A stretch of DNA of 64,000 nt, from positions 269,872 through 333,871 of the forward strand of contig CAKOGP040001858.1 of assembly GCA_933822405.4 (NCBI GenBank), read 5' to 3'. Shown one piece after another: positions 9,730 to 21,216 of this stretch. The DNA comes from Cylindrotheca closterium (lineage: Eukaryota; Bacillariophyta; Bacillariophyceae; Bacillariales; Bacillariaceae). The notes beneath the pieces are model-generated. The model was given only the letters and a program-made list of their open reading frames with translations, did not search any database and was not told where the DNA came from. Position numbers and translations under genes: made by a program. Within the stretch, counting starts at the first letter, position 1, and each line of letters opens with the position of its first letter.

Positions 9730-11687
9730 CTATGTATTGCAACCACCACCAAATCCCCCACGACAAACATTACCATCCAAGGAGGCCAATCGTGGCCGAC
9801 TTTCCATGGGCAGTTCCCGACGGCACAACAAGGAATTGTCCATTTTCTCTCTCAGACTTCGTGTACACCGGAACCCAGTGCAACATTCTGCATCGCTAAA
9901 GCAGGACTGCAAATGATCCCTACAACTTCTGGTTGGAATTTGTGAAGGCACTGAACTGGGACCGGCTGAAGGTAGTGAAGATGGCGTCGCGGTTGGAAAT
10001 TGAGAAGGCATCGCAGTGGGACCGACCGAAGGCAGCGCGGTTGGCGCCGGGGTTGGTTCTTTGGTGGGTGCTTTAGTGGGCGGTGGAGTGGGTGGTGCCG
10101 TGGGAGATTTGGTGGGTGCTTTTGTAGGGGCTTTGGTGTTGCAACCGGAGGTTACCAATACATCATGAGCATCTCGTGCTCGTATCAATCCATATCCAAA
10201 ATTGCGATTCGGCACTCCATCGCCCAATCGACGTGCGGTATCCCGCAAGGCTTGTCGCACCTCCTTGTTACTGCAACGAGGTGCAGCCGTCCAAATGCGG
10301 GCCGCCAGTCCTGCCACAAAAGGACTGGCCAGGGAAGTCCCACTCGACATTAATATTTCATTGGACTCTGCCTTCAGGGTTTGAATCTGTTCTCCAGGAG
10401 CTGCAATTTCAACCTGGTCATTTCGTTGCGAAAAGTCAGATCGTTGGGACAAAGCATTGAGACTAGCGACACTCATCACCGAATCGTGGGCCGCGGGATA
10501 CATGTATGTCGTACCGCCGAGATTCCCAGCAGCCGCCACAATCAAAGCGCCTTGATCGTAGAGTCTTTGGTAGATGGCCTTTTCCGGCGACGTTTCAAAA
10601 TCCACAGCAAACGATAAATTGATCACCAGCGGTTTGTCACCAGCTGCTTCGGCGCACCATTCTGAAGCTACATACGTGTGGAGATGGAAATTGTAGCTGA
10701 TTGTGAGTGGGAATTGCCATTGCGCATTGGAGCAAACCAAAAAAAATAGAAATGTTTTATAGCACATACCTTGAAGCAAGGACGAAATGAGTGCACTCCC
10801 TTCTCCATCTGGAACCACCTTGGCAATCTTCAAACAAACATTACTTCGTCGGGGTCCCATCGGGATGACTCCCCTAATACCTTGGTCGTTTCCACCTTGT
10901 GCAATCATGATGCCCTGACAATGAAAGAGTTAAAGTGATAAGTTTGTTCACGCTTGTATGATATGAAACTGAACATGCGGCCAGCGAATGAGCACAATGA
11001 ACTGTCGCCTGACAAACCCATCTCAGTTACAATTCGTATTGTACTTACCGCAACTTGGGTTCCATGATCGGTTCCTCGAGGATTGAACCATTCTTGTCCC
11101 TCTGCATTACCAAAGGTTTTGCCTTCCACATAGCCATCGCCTCTGGAATACGGAATATCCGCATTGTTGAGAAAGACACCAGAATCGATCACACAAAGGT
11201 AGACTCCGCACTCTTGATCCCAGTCGGGATCTGGATTAATCGTTCTATGAGCTTGAGTCAATTCTATGCCGTAGCTCCTAAATTCAAGCAGCTGGCGCTG
11301 TGCTTCTTTGTCTAAGATGGTGCTATTAACAGGATTGGAAGCACCACCAACACCGCCAGCAGCCGCAACAGGAACCAAAATATCTTCTTCCACATAACTG
11401 AATTGTTTGGAATCTCGTCTCATCTCCTCCAGTTCCGCACGAGTGACTTGCATGGCTAAGGCTTCAGTCTGTTTGAATTCATAGTTGACATTGGCCTGCG
11501 GTTTGCCCGTTCTGGGCCGCATGCGTTGTCTACGAACGTATTCCTTTTCTTGATCACGGTCATGGAATCCCACCAACACTCGCACATATTCTTCTTCATC
11601 AGTTTCTTCGTCAGCTGCTTGAATGAGCTCACTGGCAAAGCCTAGCAAGAGCAACATTTGCATTAATATTATGTGCCGTATTATCAT
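9730..11687 (-). CDS. secreted subtilisin-like serine protease (S8), copy 2
   Basis: Exons 11687-11049, 10914-10770 and 10667-9730, with the same intron positions and phases as copy 1 and an identical 145-nt middle exon, give 573 residues. It has a signal peptide, an I9-type propeptide, and a catalytic Asp (VIDSGV), His (TDHGTQVAGIM) and Ser (SGTSLASPFVAG). The PT/PS linker is the longest of the four copies (PTKAPTKSPT through PSQIPT, about 65 residues). It is followed by the cysteine module with CCTGFRC and the RPRLASLDGNVCRGG ending. Expected to be an active extracellular protease; substrate unknown. It converges on GDPH copy 2. Confidence 0.93.
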
Positions 11688-12312
11688 GTTTGTACTTTGT
11701 ATGTGAGTATGAGGACAAATGGAATACTTGAAGCAGGTGAAGCGATAACGGCAATAAAATGATTCAATGACAATCTCGATCTCTCCTCGTTATCCACCAT
11801 ACAAAATCCTAATTTTCGTTCCACTTTCCAATTTTCGGAGGTGCGTATCATTTTGCGTTATTAGCGGTATATATATGAACGTTCATGCTCGGTAGTTTAC
11901 TTACGGCGAATCGTGCGAAAACAAATGTCTGTCCAATGTCGTCGTGGGCGATATGCATGCGCGCGGGTGACCGTTATTGCATGTCCGCGTAAATAAAAGA
12001 TATGATGAGAGGAATGAATGCTTCGACTAATACCTTTATCATTGCTAAGTATACAGTATTTGAAAGTACCGATTCCAAGGCAAGAAGTGGTGCGAGGTTC
12101 CGTTGATGGATGGAATAGGCAGAGTAGGATATAGACTTCGTCAGACAATATTCTAGATATCACCACATCCGTGGCATAATGATTGCAATGGTCAATAAAT
12201 TCAGCAATTTGAATTGAGTTGCTTCTACCGGTACTGGCAAATTCTACACACCTTCCGACCTTAAAATTAGTGTATATGAGTTCGTCAAAAAGAAAAATCA
12301 CTAGTGAAATCA
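11688..12312. other. intergenic region between protease copies 2 and 3
   Basis: Contains the upstream region of copy 2 and the 3' region of copy 3. A TACCGGTA palindrome lies at 12236-12243. A 171-codon minus-strand frame runs out of register with the end of copy 3 and has no recognisable motif. No gene supported. Confidence 0.5.
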
Positions 12313-14351
12313 TCACCATTCTCCGAATATCCAAGATATCCAAGATACCGTCGATTGACGTTCTGGAGTTTGCATCTGCGACGTTCGCACATCTGATGAT
12401 CTTGACGACCAAATGATTTGACCATCACTGCGTCGGGCAATCATCATTCCGTCTCGGTTTGGTGTGAGTACAAGATTGTAATTGTCAATTGGAGATTGGC
12501 TGTTGCTAGCCCATTCTACCTTGGGTCTGTCGTTGTTGATTTCCGAATAGGTCACCAAATTGCCGTCGCCTTGCAAGACTGACCAGTATCTCTTGTTCGA
12601 CGGAATGTGAACAATCCCACTGCTCCAATAAATTTGGTTGTTTTGATCGAAGAGAACAAGATTTCCATCAGACTGTTGTTGGAGATAAATGTCCTTATTG
12701 TCAGGATTTCTGACGATACGATTGTCTTGATTTATTCTTTCATCTTCTCTCAAGAAAGTATTCGCTCCCCAGTCAATGGTGGGCGCTGGAGTGGGTGGTT
12801 GTGTGGGAGCTTTCGTAGGTGGTTCGGGGTTGCAACCGGACGCAACCAGCATATCGTGGGCATCCCGTGCTCGTATCAATCCGTATCCAAAATTGCGATT
12901 CGGCACCCCATCGCCCAATCGACGTGCGGTATCCCGCAGTGCTTGTCGCACCTCCTTGTTACTGCAACGAGGTACTGCCGTCCAAATGCGTGCCGCAAGT
13001 CCGGCCACAAAGGGACTGGCCAAGGAAGTTCCTTGAGACACCATTATTTCATTGGACTCTGCCTTTAGGGTTTGAATCTGTTCTCCAGGAGCTGCAATTT
13101 CCACCTTGTCGTTTCGTTGCGAAAATCTGGAATGCTCGGACCTTGCATTGATACTGGCCACACTAATTACCGAATCATGAGCCGCTGGATACATGTAGTC
13201 AGTACCGCCGCGATTCCCAGCAGCCGCCACGATCAAAGCGCCTTGGTCGTAGAGTCTTTGGTAAATGGCCTTTTCCGTCGACATTTCAATTTCGACACCA
13301 AATGATAGATTGATTACTACCGGTTTGTCGCCAGCTTCTTCGGCACACCATTCAGAAGCTACATATGTGTGTAGATGGATGTTAGAGTTGACACAAAACC
13401 AAAGCAGCCGGGATAAAAGGATACCCTTCTAAAACATACCTTGTAGCAAGGCAGACACGGATGAAACGCCTTCCCCATCCGAAACCACCTTTGCAACACG
13501 CAAACACACATTGCTTCGCTTGGGTCCCATAGGAATGACTCCACTAATACCTCTATTGTTGCCACCTTGGGCAATCATGACTCCCTGAAAGAAGACAAGT
13601 GATTGAAACAAAGGTGATCATGAGTTTCACCCAAGGTTACATGATATCCTAACAATATGCAGCAAGCAAATGAACAACTCCCAAGAAGAATTCGGCTTGA
13701 GGACCTTACCGCAACTTGGGTACCGTGATCCGTTCCTTTGGGATTAAACCATTCTTGCCCCTCTGCACTACCAAAGGTTTTACCATCCACATAACCGTCT
13801 CCTCTAGAATATGGAATGTCCAAATTGTCGATGAAAACTCCAGAATCAATTACACAGAGGTACACTCCGCACTCTTGATCCCAATTCGGATCTGGATTGA
13901 TCGTCCGATGGGCTTGCGTCAATTCAATACCATAACTTTTGAATTCGAGTAGCTGGCGCTGCATTCTTTCATCCCAAGTATTGGTGGCATTGGCGGAATT
14001 GGAAGACCCAGCAGCAGCTGCAACAGGAACCAAAATATCTTCTTCCACATAACTGAATTGTTTGGAGTCTCGTCTCATCTCCTCCAATTCCGCACGAGTG
14101 ACTTGCATGGCCAAGGCTTCAGTCTGTTTGAATTCGTAGTTGATCTTGGACTGAGGTTTACCCGTTCTGGGCCGCATGCGTTGTCTACGAACGTATTCCT
14201 TTTCTTGATCACGGTCATGGAATCCCACCAAAACTCGGACATAGTCATCATCTTCTCGTTGTTCTGATTCTTCTTCCGCTGCTTGAATCAATGGACTGAC
14301 AAGGCTCAGTATGAGTAGGACTCGGAGTAGTAGAATCTTCCGTAATACCAT
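12313..14351 (-). CDS. subtilisin-like protease (S8) with C-terminal bulb-type lectin domain, copy 3
   Basis: Exons 14351-13710, 13584-13440 and 13358-12313 give 610 residues. Signal peptide, propeptide, middle exon and catalytic triad are as in copies 1 and 2, except that the serine motif reads SQGTSLASPFVAG. After a short PTKAPTQPPTPAPT linker the usual cysteine module is absent. In its place is a B-lectin (bulb-type mannose-binding) domain starting GANTFLREDE. It has QSDGNLVLF and QGDGNLVTY, close to or matching the QxDxNxVxY mannose-binding signature, and a third degenerate site (NRDGMMIARRSDG). It probably binds mannose-rich glycans and so brings the protease to a glycoprotein surface; this is inference from domain content. 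The frame is open across linker and lectin, so this is not an assembly join in non-coding DNA. Confidence 0.9.
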
Positions 14352-14955
14352 GTTTGTATGTGAGTCAGAGATGATGACAAACGAAATATATTAAAATATG
14401 TCTGTTTGGTGAAGCAATAATGGCAATAAAAGGATTGTCCTGCACCGACAATTTTTCGTTCCACTTTCCACTTTTTGGAGGCGCATATATGTTTCATGTT
14501 GGGTTGGCGGTGAATGGTCATTCTACTCGGTAGTTTACATAGGGCGGGTCGTGCGAAAAAAGATTTTGTCCGCAATAAAAAATGAGAGGGTGCGTCACAC
14601 GGTAAAAAATATACCTTGACGCTGGCCGCGTTTTACGAAGGTAGTACCGGGAGCTGAAACAGTTTCTCCCAATCACACCAGATGCATGATGACCGAAACA
14701 ATAATCCGTCGGATTGTCCAAAAATGTTTCAGATTGTCCAAAAATATTTCCGATTATCCAAATATGTGTCAGATTGTCCAAAATGGGTCCGATATCAAAA
14801 ACATTCGCTTCGGATTTTGTTCAATTGTCCAAAATTCGGAACAAACTGGTACAGTAGTTGCCAGGCAGGTACCAGGTACGCTACGTGTATACCGGTACAG
14901 TAGTCCAAAAGGAAAGAAGACAGTAGTACTGTATACCCATTATTTTTATAATAAG
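14352..14955. promoter_or_regulatory. divergent region between protease copy 3 and cytochrome b561
   Basis: 604 bp between divergent genes. It holds a 20-bp tandem repeat (14711-14790) and a TACCGGTA palindrome at 14890-14897. An open frame running from 14686 into the b561 coding region has low-complexity, repeat-derived content and is taken as 5' UTR/promoter. Confidence 0.5.
14711..14790 (+). repeat. four-copy 20-bp tandem repeat
   Basis: Four consecutive 20-mers of the form xGATTGTCCAAAAATxTxTC start at 14711, 14731, 14751 and 14771. Degenerate further traces (GATATCAAAAAC; TTGTCCAAAATTC) continue to about 14837. It ends about 165 bp (120 bp with the degenerate copies) before the b561 start codon, so it may lie in the promoter. 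Confidence 0.9.
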
Positions 14956-16208
14956 ATGGAAGACGAATCCTCCACCATCTCCGAACAAGCTGCTCTGGTT
15001 CCTCAACAAGACGTTCATCCGTCCGATCATCATCAAGCATCGTCAGAAGCACCCTTACTGAATAATAATAACAATAATAATAATAATAATGCCGAAGACA
15101 TGGCGGAAGCAGGGCTTTCTACTATAAGCACAGCAGCAGCAGCAGCAACAACACCACCACCAGTAACAACACCAAGGAGCCTCGAGATGGACGAATGGAA
15201 TCGTACAATTCAAAGTTTGCAGCGGGCTTCTTTGATTGCGGCTCATGCATTGATCATTGTGCTGTTGGTATTAATGGCGAAATGGGTGTCGCAGTTGGGC
15301 GGTTTGCCATCCTCCTTGAGAGAAACTGGAAACGCCAAGCTGGTCTTCAATTGGCATCCTCTACTTATGATTCTGGCCTTTTGTTTCATGACAATTTCCT
15401 CCTTGAGCTTTCGATACCATCGCTACTTTGGTCATTATTATTGGCATCAGCAACAACAACAGCAACAACGGACGACCGTCAAGCTGTTGCATGGAATCGG
15501 ATGGGCAGTAGCTACAGTCTGCATGACAGTCGGTCTCGTGGCGGTGTTCTTCTCACACAATGATCGAGCCAGTGGATTCATTGCCAACTTGTACAGTTTG
15601 CACAGTTGGGTTGGAATTGCCGTACTGTTACTCTATCTAGTACAATTCTTGGTGGGAGTCGGAACCTTTACGCCATTACTACTGAGTGGTGGTATTTTTG
15701 GTAATGCTACTATTTCTGCGGCAAGCAAGGCCAAGATTCTACAGATCCATGCTTTCTTTGGTCCCATTTTGTACATTTCCATGATGCTGACGATCTTATT
15801 GGGGATTCAAGAAAAGGAAGGATTCATTGGATGCGGGTACAAGGTTGTGGACAATAAACCGGATATGGTTCCCTTTCAACACTTTTCAAAAATTCCAGCA
15901 GTTTGCAAACAAAGCCATGCGGTAAGTTCACATCTCACCTCCATCACTGTCGTCACTTCAATATGGTATACTATACATGTATGGTACTTTATATACATAT
16001 GGTACTTTATACATATGATTGTATTGATTGTGTTGATATACGAAGGAAAACTATGTACTATCATGCATGGAAGTCTCTCACTGGAATCCTTTGTCCACCC
16101 CCTTTCTGATGATTGTAGGTTGGATTTTGCATTCTGGCCATGGGTCTTTGTACCATGTTCACTTTGCACCAAATGGATAAACCCAAATATCGGCAGCATG
16201 CTGAATGA
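14956..16208 (+). CDS. cytochrome b561 family transmembrane electron carrier
   Basis: Exons 14956-15921 and 16119-16208 (197-bp phase-0 intron) give 351 residues; the last exon encodes the final helix and KYRQHAE. After a low-complexity N-terminus (poly-Asn, Ser/Thr/Pro) there are about six hydrophobic helices. Four histidines lie where b561 proteins ligate two haems: His134 (FNWHPLLM), His179 (LLHGIG), His216 (YSLHSW) and His265 (QIHAFFG). The family moves electrons from ascorbate across a membrane to monodehydroascorbate or ferric iron. Which membrane is not evident here. The start at 14956 is chosen because upstream codons are repeat-derived. A seven- to eight-Gln run interrupts the loop after helix 2. 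Confidence 0.9.
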
Positions 16209-16313
16209 TATGTCTGAAAATAAATGATATCCCTGAAAACTCACGTCCACACTGATATAATACACTATTGCAAATACAAATTGTACATTACATCCATTTA
16301 CTTTTAATATTAT

Positions 16314-17060
16314 TTAATTGTTGCCCCCATTATTATTATTTCCACCGCCGGCATCCTGCTGCTGCTGTTGATTGGTAGCATTGTTCCATGTTTGTCCAGT
16401 CGAAAGGGACCAAGGATTGTTGCTATCCAATTGATCTAATCCTAGATCATTCCATCCTTCTTCTCGGCGTCTTCGTTCCGCGGCTAAATATTATTGTACA
16501 ATATAAAGTGTGAACAAATAAAATATATTAGGGATCATGAAAAGAGCATATATGCACACCATTGGAGGGTGAACAGAAAGAAGGAACGTGAGATGATGTG
16601 ATGATTGATGATAAGATAATAAATGGTAGTGCTGGCTGTGTCATGAAAGCGCCATTTGAATTTGAATTTGAATTCGAGTTCATCCAATCCAATCCAATCC
16701 AACCCTATCCAGCCCCATACAGTATTTACAACTGCACAAGAGGGAATCACTTGATCATGTCCATTCAACATCAAATGAAAAACACTTACCACTATTGGCG
16801 GCAGATGCGGAATTTCCAGTCGGAGAAACAACAATGGCATCCGCATCCAACTCTCCTTCTTCCAAGAGAGGAGCAACAGCTGCTTCATGCTTTCCCACAT
16901 CCACCTCATCATCACTAAGCTTGTCAGCTGCCCAATCATCGTCGACAATTTCCAATACGGGAGGACGCGAGCCTCCTTCGCCAAGGTTGCTTTTGGAGCA
17001 AGTGGAAAAGGGTCGACGATGGCGAGTGACTGCCACGTAATTACTGTCGGAATAGGGCAT
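16314..17060 (-). CDS. small acidic protein of unknown function
   Basis: Exons 17060-16790 and 16483-16314, joined at a clean GT-AG intron of 306 bp in phase 1, give 146 residues. The first exon is acidic (VLEIVDDDWAADKLSDDE, PLLEEGELDADA). The second opens with a basic cluster (ERRRREEGWNDLGLD) and ends in Gln/Gly/Asn-rich sequence. No signal peptide, membrane span or domain is recognised. Preserved frame across the intron and sensible termini support a real gene. Function unknown. It is tail-to-tail with b561, about 105 bp apart. Confidence 0.65.
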
Positions 17061-18124
17061 TGTTTTTTTTTAAAAGGATCAAAGGAAGTGCAAACCGGTG
17101 TATGTATTATCATATATACAGTATACTGTATAGCAATCGAACAGCGTGTCAATATACCGGTACAATAGTATATAGCTCCTCGACTCACTCGCATATATTG
17201 AATAATATTTTTGTCATCTCATATTATTGGGGAGCTGAAGCGCCCCCTCCCCCCAATGAACTAATTCCCAAACTATACAGTACAACTTGTTTTTTTCTGT
17301 TTTGGGAGACATATTCTCGTGGCAACCCCCAACAAATATAACTCGCACTCCCTTCCCTAACGCAACCCTGGACAGACGTAGTCGCGTTTTTATGGTCCCG
17401 GTACCTGCCTCCGGTACCTGGTACTCCTCATATATGCCTCCTTGTACTCCATTTTTCAGAACGGCGTTTCTATCCATGGGACCACTGCCAGCCATCGGGT
17501 CCTTCTGCTTGTATTTTAAATAATGTCCTGCTGCTGTATTCTTTAGTCGCCTTTTCCTAGATCTTCTATGCTTTTGTCAACGCAATCAATCTTGGTCTCA
17601 ACCTTCCGTTGTTCGCATCAGGCATAAATCTCAAATCCAGGAATCTTACCATCCCTGACTCATTGGTCGATCAGAATGTCTTCCGCAGGAAATCAGCTGC
17701 TACCATGGTTCGAAGCATACTTGACGATAATATTAAAATGAATGTCTGTTTTCAGTTTATCCATGAGCTATACATAAAGAAGGAACATGCTCGAAGACTG
17801 ACTCGCAATAATTTCCAATGGCAAAGGGTTTGTTTGATTCCCGAACTGTTATATCAAAAACACGCAGAGGGCAGAGCAGAGATCAAAAGTTCCCTGATCC
17901 AGGGGAAGACGGGATGACAAGCTATCCAATCTCAAAAAGCTATGCAGTTTTCGAATTCCTCCCTGTCTGCTGTGTTCATCGTACAAGCTGTGTAGCAACA
18001 GGTACCTATCTGGTACAGGTACTGTACATCCAATGTCACGCAACATCATTTGGTGTTCGGCTGTCTCACTAATTCTATCGTTTCACAAATTTGAAGTTAC
18101 CACAAACAATTTCGAAATTGAACA
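17061..18124. other. intergenic region upstream of GDPH copy 3
   Basis: About 1.06 kb. It contains several ACCGGTA/GGTACC-type motifs (17155-17162; 17397-17425; 18000-18020). A 102-codon frame at 17609-17917 has no recognisable content or intron context. I see no supported gene. Confidence 0.45.
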
Positions 18125-19508
18125 ATGAAATTTTCTTCGAAAGTCGTTTTGGCAATCCTTGTCACTTGTGTCTCACACGCCTATGGTTATGTCGTGGTTC
18201 CAAATACTGAGTATCTTGGAGAGGGCTTCTGCAAGGCTACGAATGGAGGTACACATGACTTTTCCGTGGCTTATGGCGGACAAACCGCACTTTCCTGCGA
18301 TGAAATTTGCCGAAGCTACAACGATCAAGGTGGCTTGAGAGGATTTGAGTTCAACGAGCAAGGTGGCCAATGCGTTTGTCGTTACGACGATGGCACATCT
18401 CCAAAAGACTACCTGGGAAGCTGTCCACCTGCGTTCAGCACCTGCGATACAACTAACGAGGGTAGCGGTCCTTTGGTTGCACGTGGTGCTCCTTTATCTG
18501 GAGATGATCCTGATGATTTTGATTGGGAGTGCTACCAATATGAAATGTTCCCTGCTCCTTTAGTTGTGGCTGATAAGACCCCACAGCCCCCAACAACGAT
18601 CCCAGATGACTTCCCAGCCCCAGAGGTCACTGGTGACCCTCACTGTAAGTATTTTCCTCGTTTATTGAATTCAGCGATACCAGAATGATCGGACTCACTT
18701 TCGCATTTACAATCCATATAATCTTCGATCAATTAACAATTTCATTGCATCATCAGTCCGCACCTTCAAGAACGAGCACTTTGAGTTCCACGGACAGTGC
18801 GATCTTGTCATGACCAAGGTCCAGAACTTTGCCAACAAGGAAGGCATCGACCTCGAGATCCAGCTTCGTACGAGCATTGTTCGTTACTGGAGTTACGTCA
18901 AGACGGCCGCCATTCGCATCGGCACTGACATCCTCGAAGTCGAAGGATCGGCTGCCAAAGAAGACGGCATCGACAAGCGTCACTACCACATCAACTTTGA
19001 GCACCTTGGACCTTTGACTCACCTTGGCGGCTACCCAGTCACCATTAGCCCTCGCAACAACAAGTACACCATTGACCTTGACAAAGATTACCCTGGTCTA
19101 AAGATCGAGATTAAGACCTTCAAGGAGTTTGTGGGTGTCAAGATCATTGGTGCCACCGAAGAGTCCTTTGGAAATGCCATCGGTATCATGGGCGATTTCA
19201 AGACTGGCAATACCTATGGCCGTGATGGAAGTACCGTCTTGCACGATTTCAACGAGCTTGGCCTCGAGTGGCAAGTCTTGCCATCCGATGGCAAGTTGTT
19301 CCATGAGATCGCCAAACCTCAGTTTCCAGAGTTGTGCTACCTTCCGGAAGATCCCCGCGGCGAACGTGCTCGTCGCTTGGCCGAGTCGGATATCACCGAA
19401 GAAGCTGCCGAAGCTGCTTGCGCCAGCCTCAAGGATGACTTCGATCGCAAGGGATGCGTCTATGATATCTTGGCCACTCAAGATTTGGATATGGTCGGGG
19501 CCTACTAA
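18125..19508 (+). CDS. secreted GDPH / von Willebrand D domain protein, copy 3
   Basis: Exons 18125-18644 and 18757-19508 (112-bp intron) give 423 residues. It has a signal peptide ending near SHAYG and one cysteine-rich module (SCDEICRSYNDQGGLRGF, CVCRYDDGTSPKDYLG). A Pro-rich, acidic linker follows, then TGDPH at the exon end and a VWD domain opening FRTFKNEHFEFHGQCD. The intron again splits the Phe codon after GDPH, and exon 2 is again 752 nt. It stands apart from the inverted pair and replaces the SNGDPH context with VTGDPH. Likely extracellular. Confidence 0.9.
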
Positions 19509-20163
19509 GCTTAAAATAGTTATTATCGTCATCTTACTTATCACTGCAGTTAAGATGCGAGAGATATTATATATACTCCTACAAGAAGTCGGACTGAAAC
19601 GATGAATATTTGAAAACGCGTGTTTCATCATCCCAAGAACAAACTACTGGAGAGCATTATTGGTATAGATGAAAACCTGCCTTCAGTATTGAGTAGCATA
19701 CCGGTAATTTTTGCATCAGTCATCAATAATAAGAAATAGCGCACCCAACTAAAAGGATAGATATTTAAAAATGCATCGTCCAATGGAAGAAGGAATAGTG
19801 TAGTGGCATTAACTTTGCAGCCGTTGACCATGTAACTTGTACTATGATAAAAGGGAAGCGCTGACTACCACTATCTGGCCAAAAATCTCGGTCAGTTTCA
19901 GAAGCATCGAAATTGATATGATGCTGCTCCCTTCCTCTGTCCGAATGAACCTGGCCTCTAGATGATTGCGGTTAATTGTGTTTTCGTCCGATCATCACTG
20001 ATGCTAATCGTTGTCTGTTGAGCTGAAGTGTTTCTCGGCAAGCATCGGTTGTTTTGTGTCATAATAGTTGATATGCACTTGTTGTCTCGTGACCACATTC
20101 GTCCATCAGAAGGGTCAATGATCAAAACTATGCCATTGGTTGCCATACTATAGCGGCGCGCGA
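19509..20163. other. intergenic region between convergent genes
   Basis: 655 bp of AT-rich sequence with one TACCGGTA at 19699-19706. No supported gene. Confidence 0.5.
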
Positions 20164-21216
20164 TTACCACAATCCAGCGTCTTGTAGCGATTGTTCCACT
20201 ACGGGTGCCAGCGACTCGGCCAACTGCCTGTAGCCCCTTTCAGAACAGTGACTGTTCCGAGCAAAGTGAAAGTGAAAAGAAACGGGGTCAGAGAAAGATC
20301 TAAAGCATATGTGATTGGTTTCCACATCATTTTCCACATCATCACAAAGCTTCTACATAATATGTGTTACTCACATTCCATCCCGAGACCACTTTTCACC
20401 GCCTTTATAAGGGAAAGGAAAGGGAACAAAGGTTGTCCTGAGTTCTGACTTGGCATATGCTTGCAATCCTTGAGACAGTGCATCCATTTCCTGAAGCAAT
20501 TTCTTATCCTCAAAACGTCCTGACCCTGGAATGTCCAAAGCGATCGTCAATGGAATATTGTGTTCATCCAACACTAGCCGATGCATGGATATCACCGATT
20601 CAGATATACTGTAGTCGAGCCAGCTTTGGGCAAACAAGTCGTTGGTTCCAGCCATGATAATGACCATATCCAAAGATGATGTCCCATCGTCTCCTTTGAA
20701 TTCGTTCAATGTACTGTTCAAGTTTGATGGATGAGCTTCACTCCCATGCATTAGGTAGTAAGATGTAAGTCCCGGATGACCGGTGTAGTTGACATGGACG
20801 GGGCGTACAATACCATTGTCCTTGGATTTTCGTTGAAGCTTCCCCAAGTTAGTTTCCAAGTATGGAGCATATGGTCGGAATTGGCGATTGTTGATTCCAA
20901 TCAACCCCGCTGTCAACGAGTCTCCAAAACATAAAATGCGAATCCCGTCTCCCTCTTCCTCAACGAATTCTTTTTTTGTGGGTGGCGATGTCGCTGGAGT
21001 TGCCGCTGTAGCACCTTTTCCCGTATTGGCATTGATGGTCTTGTTTTGCACGACATTCGGTGAATCTGATTCCATTCCCTGCATCATCGTGTTGTCCACA
21101 GATCCATAAAGAAGCAGGGCAAATAATATGACGGACGTCAGTAGCAACCATCCATCTCGCTTACGACCACTTTCCATGATGGTTTTGGAATCCAAATATG
21201 GTGTTGAAGAAGTCAA
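20164..21216 (-). CDS. membrane-anchored SGNH (GDSL-type) hydrolase
   Basis: Exons 21216-20375 and 20251-20164 (123-bp intron) give 309 residues. An N-terminal membrane segment (about residues 22-39) is followed by a Ser/Thr-rich linker and an SGNH fold: GDS with nucleophile Ser100 (CFGDSLTAG), GHPGLTS, the AGTND block III, and DGIH supplying the catalytic Asp and His. The intron falls inside DGIH, so the first exon alone would lack the catalytic histidine; joining restores DGIHCSERGYRQLAESL. This makes the splice call strong. The family includes esterases, lipases and carbohydrate deacetylases; the exact substrate is not readable. A type II anchor suggests endomembrane or cell-surface action. 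Confidence 0.9.

Noticed and set aside
11897..12412. 171-codon minus-strand frame at the end of protease copy 3
   Set aside because: Overlaps the lectin-domain coding sequence out of register and has no recognisable motif.
14686..14955. Upstream in-frame extension of cytochrome b561
   Set aside because: Encoded by the 20-bp tandem repeat and promoter-like sequence; the ATG at 14956 starts the family-like N-terminus.
17609..17917. 102-codon plus-strand frame between the small acidic gene and GDPH copy 3
   Set aside because: No motif, no neighbouring exon that joins in frame, unremarkable composition.
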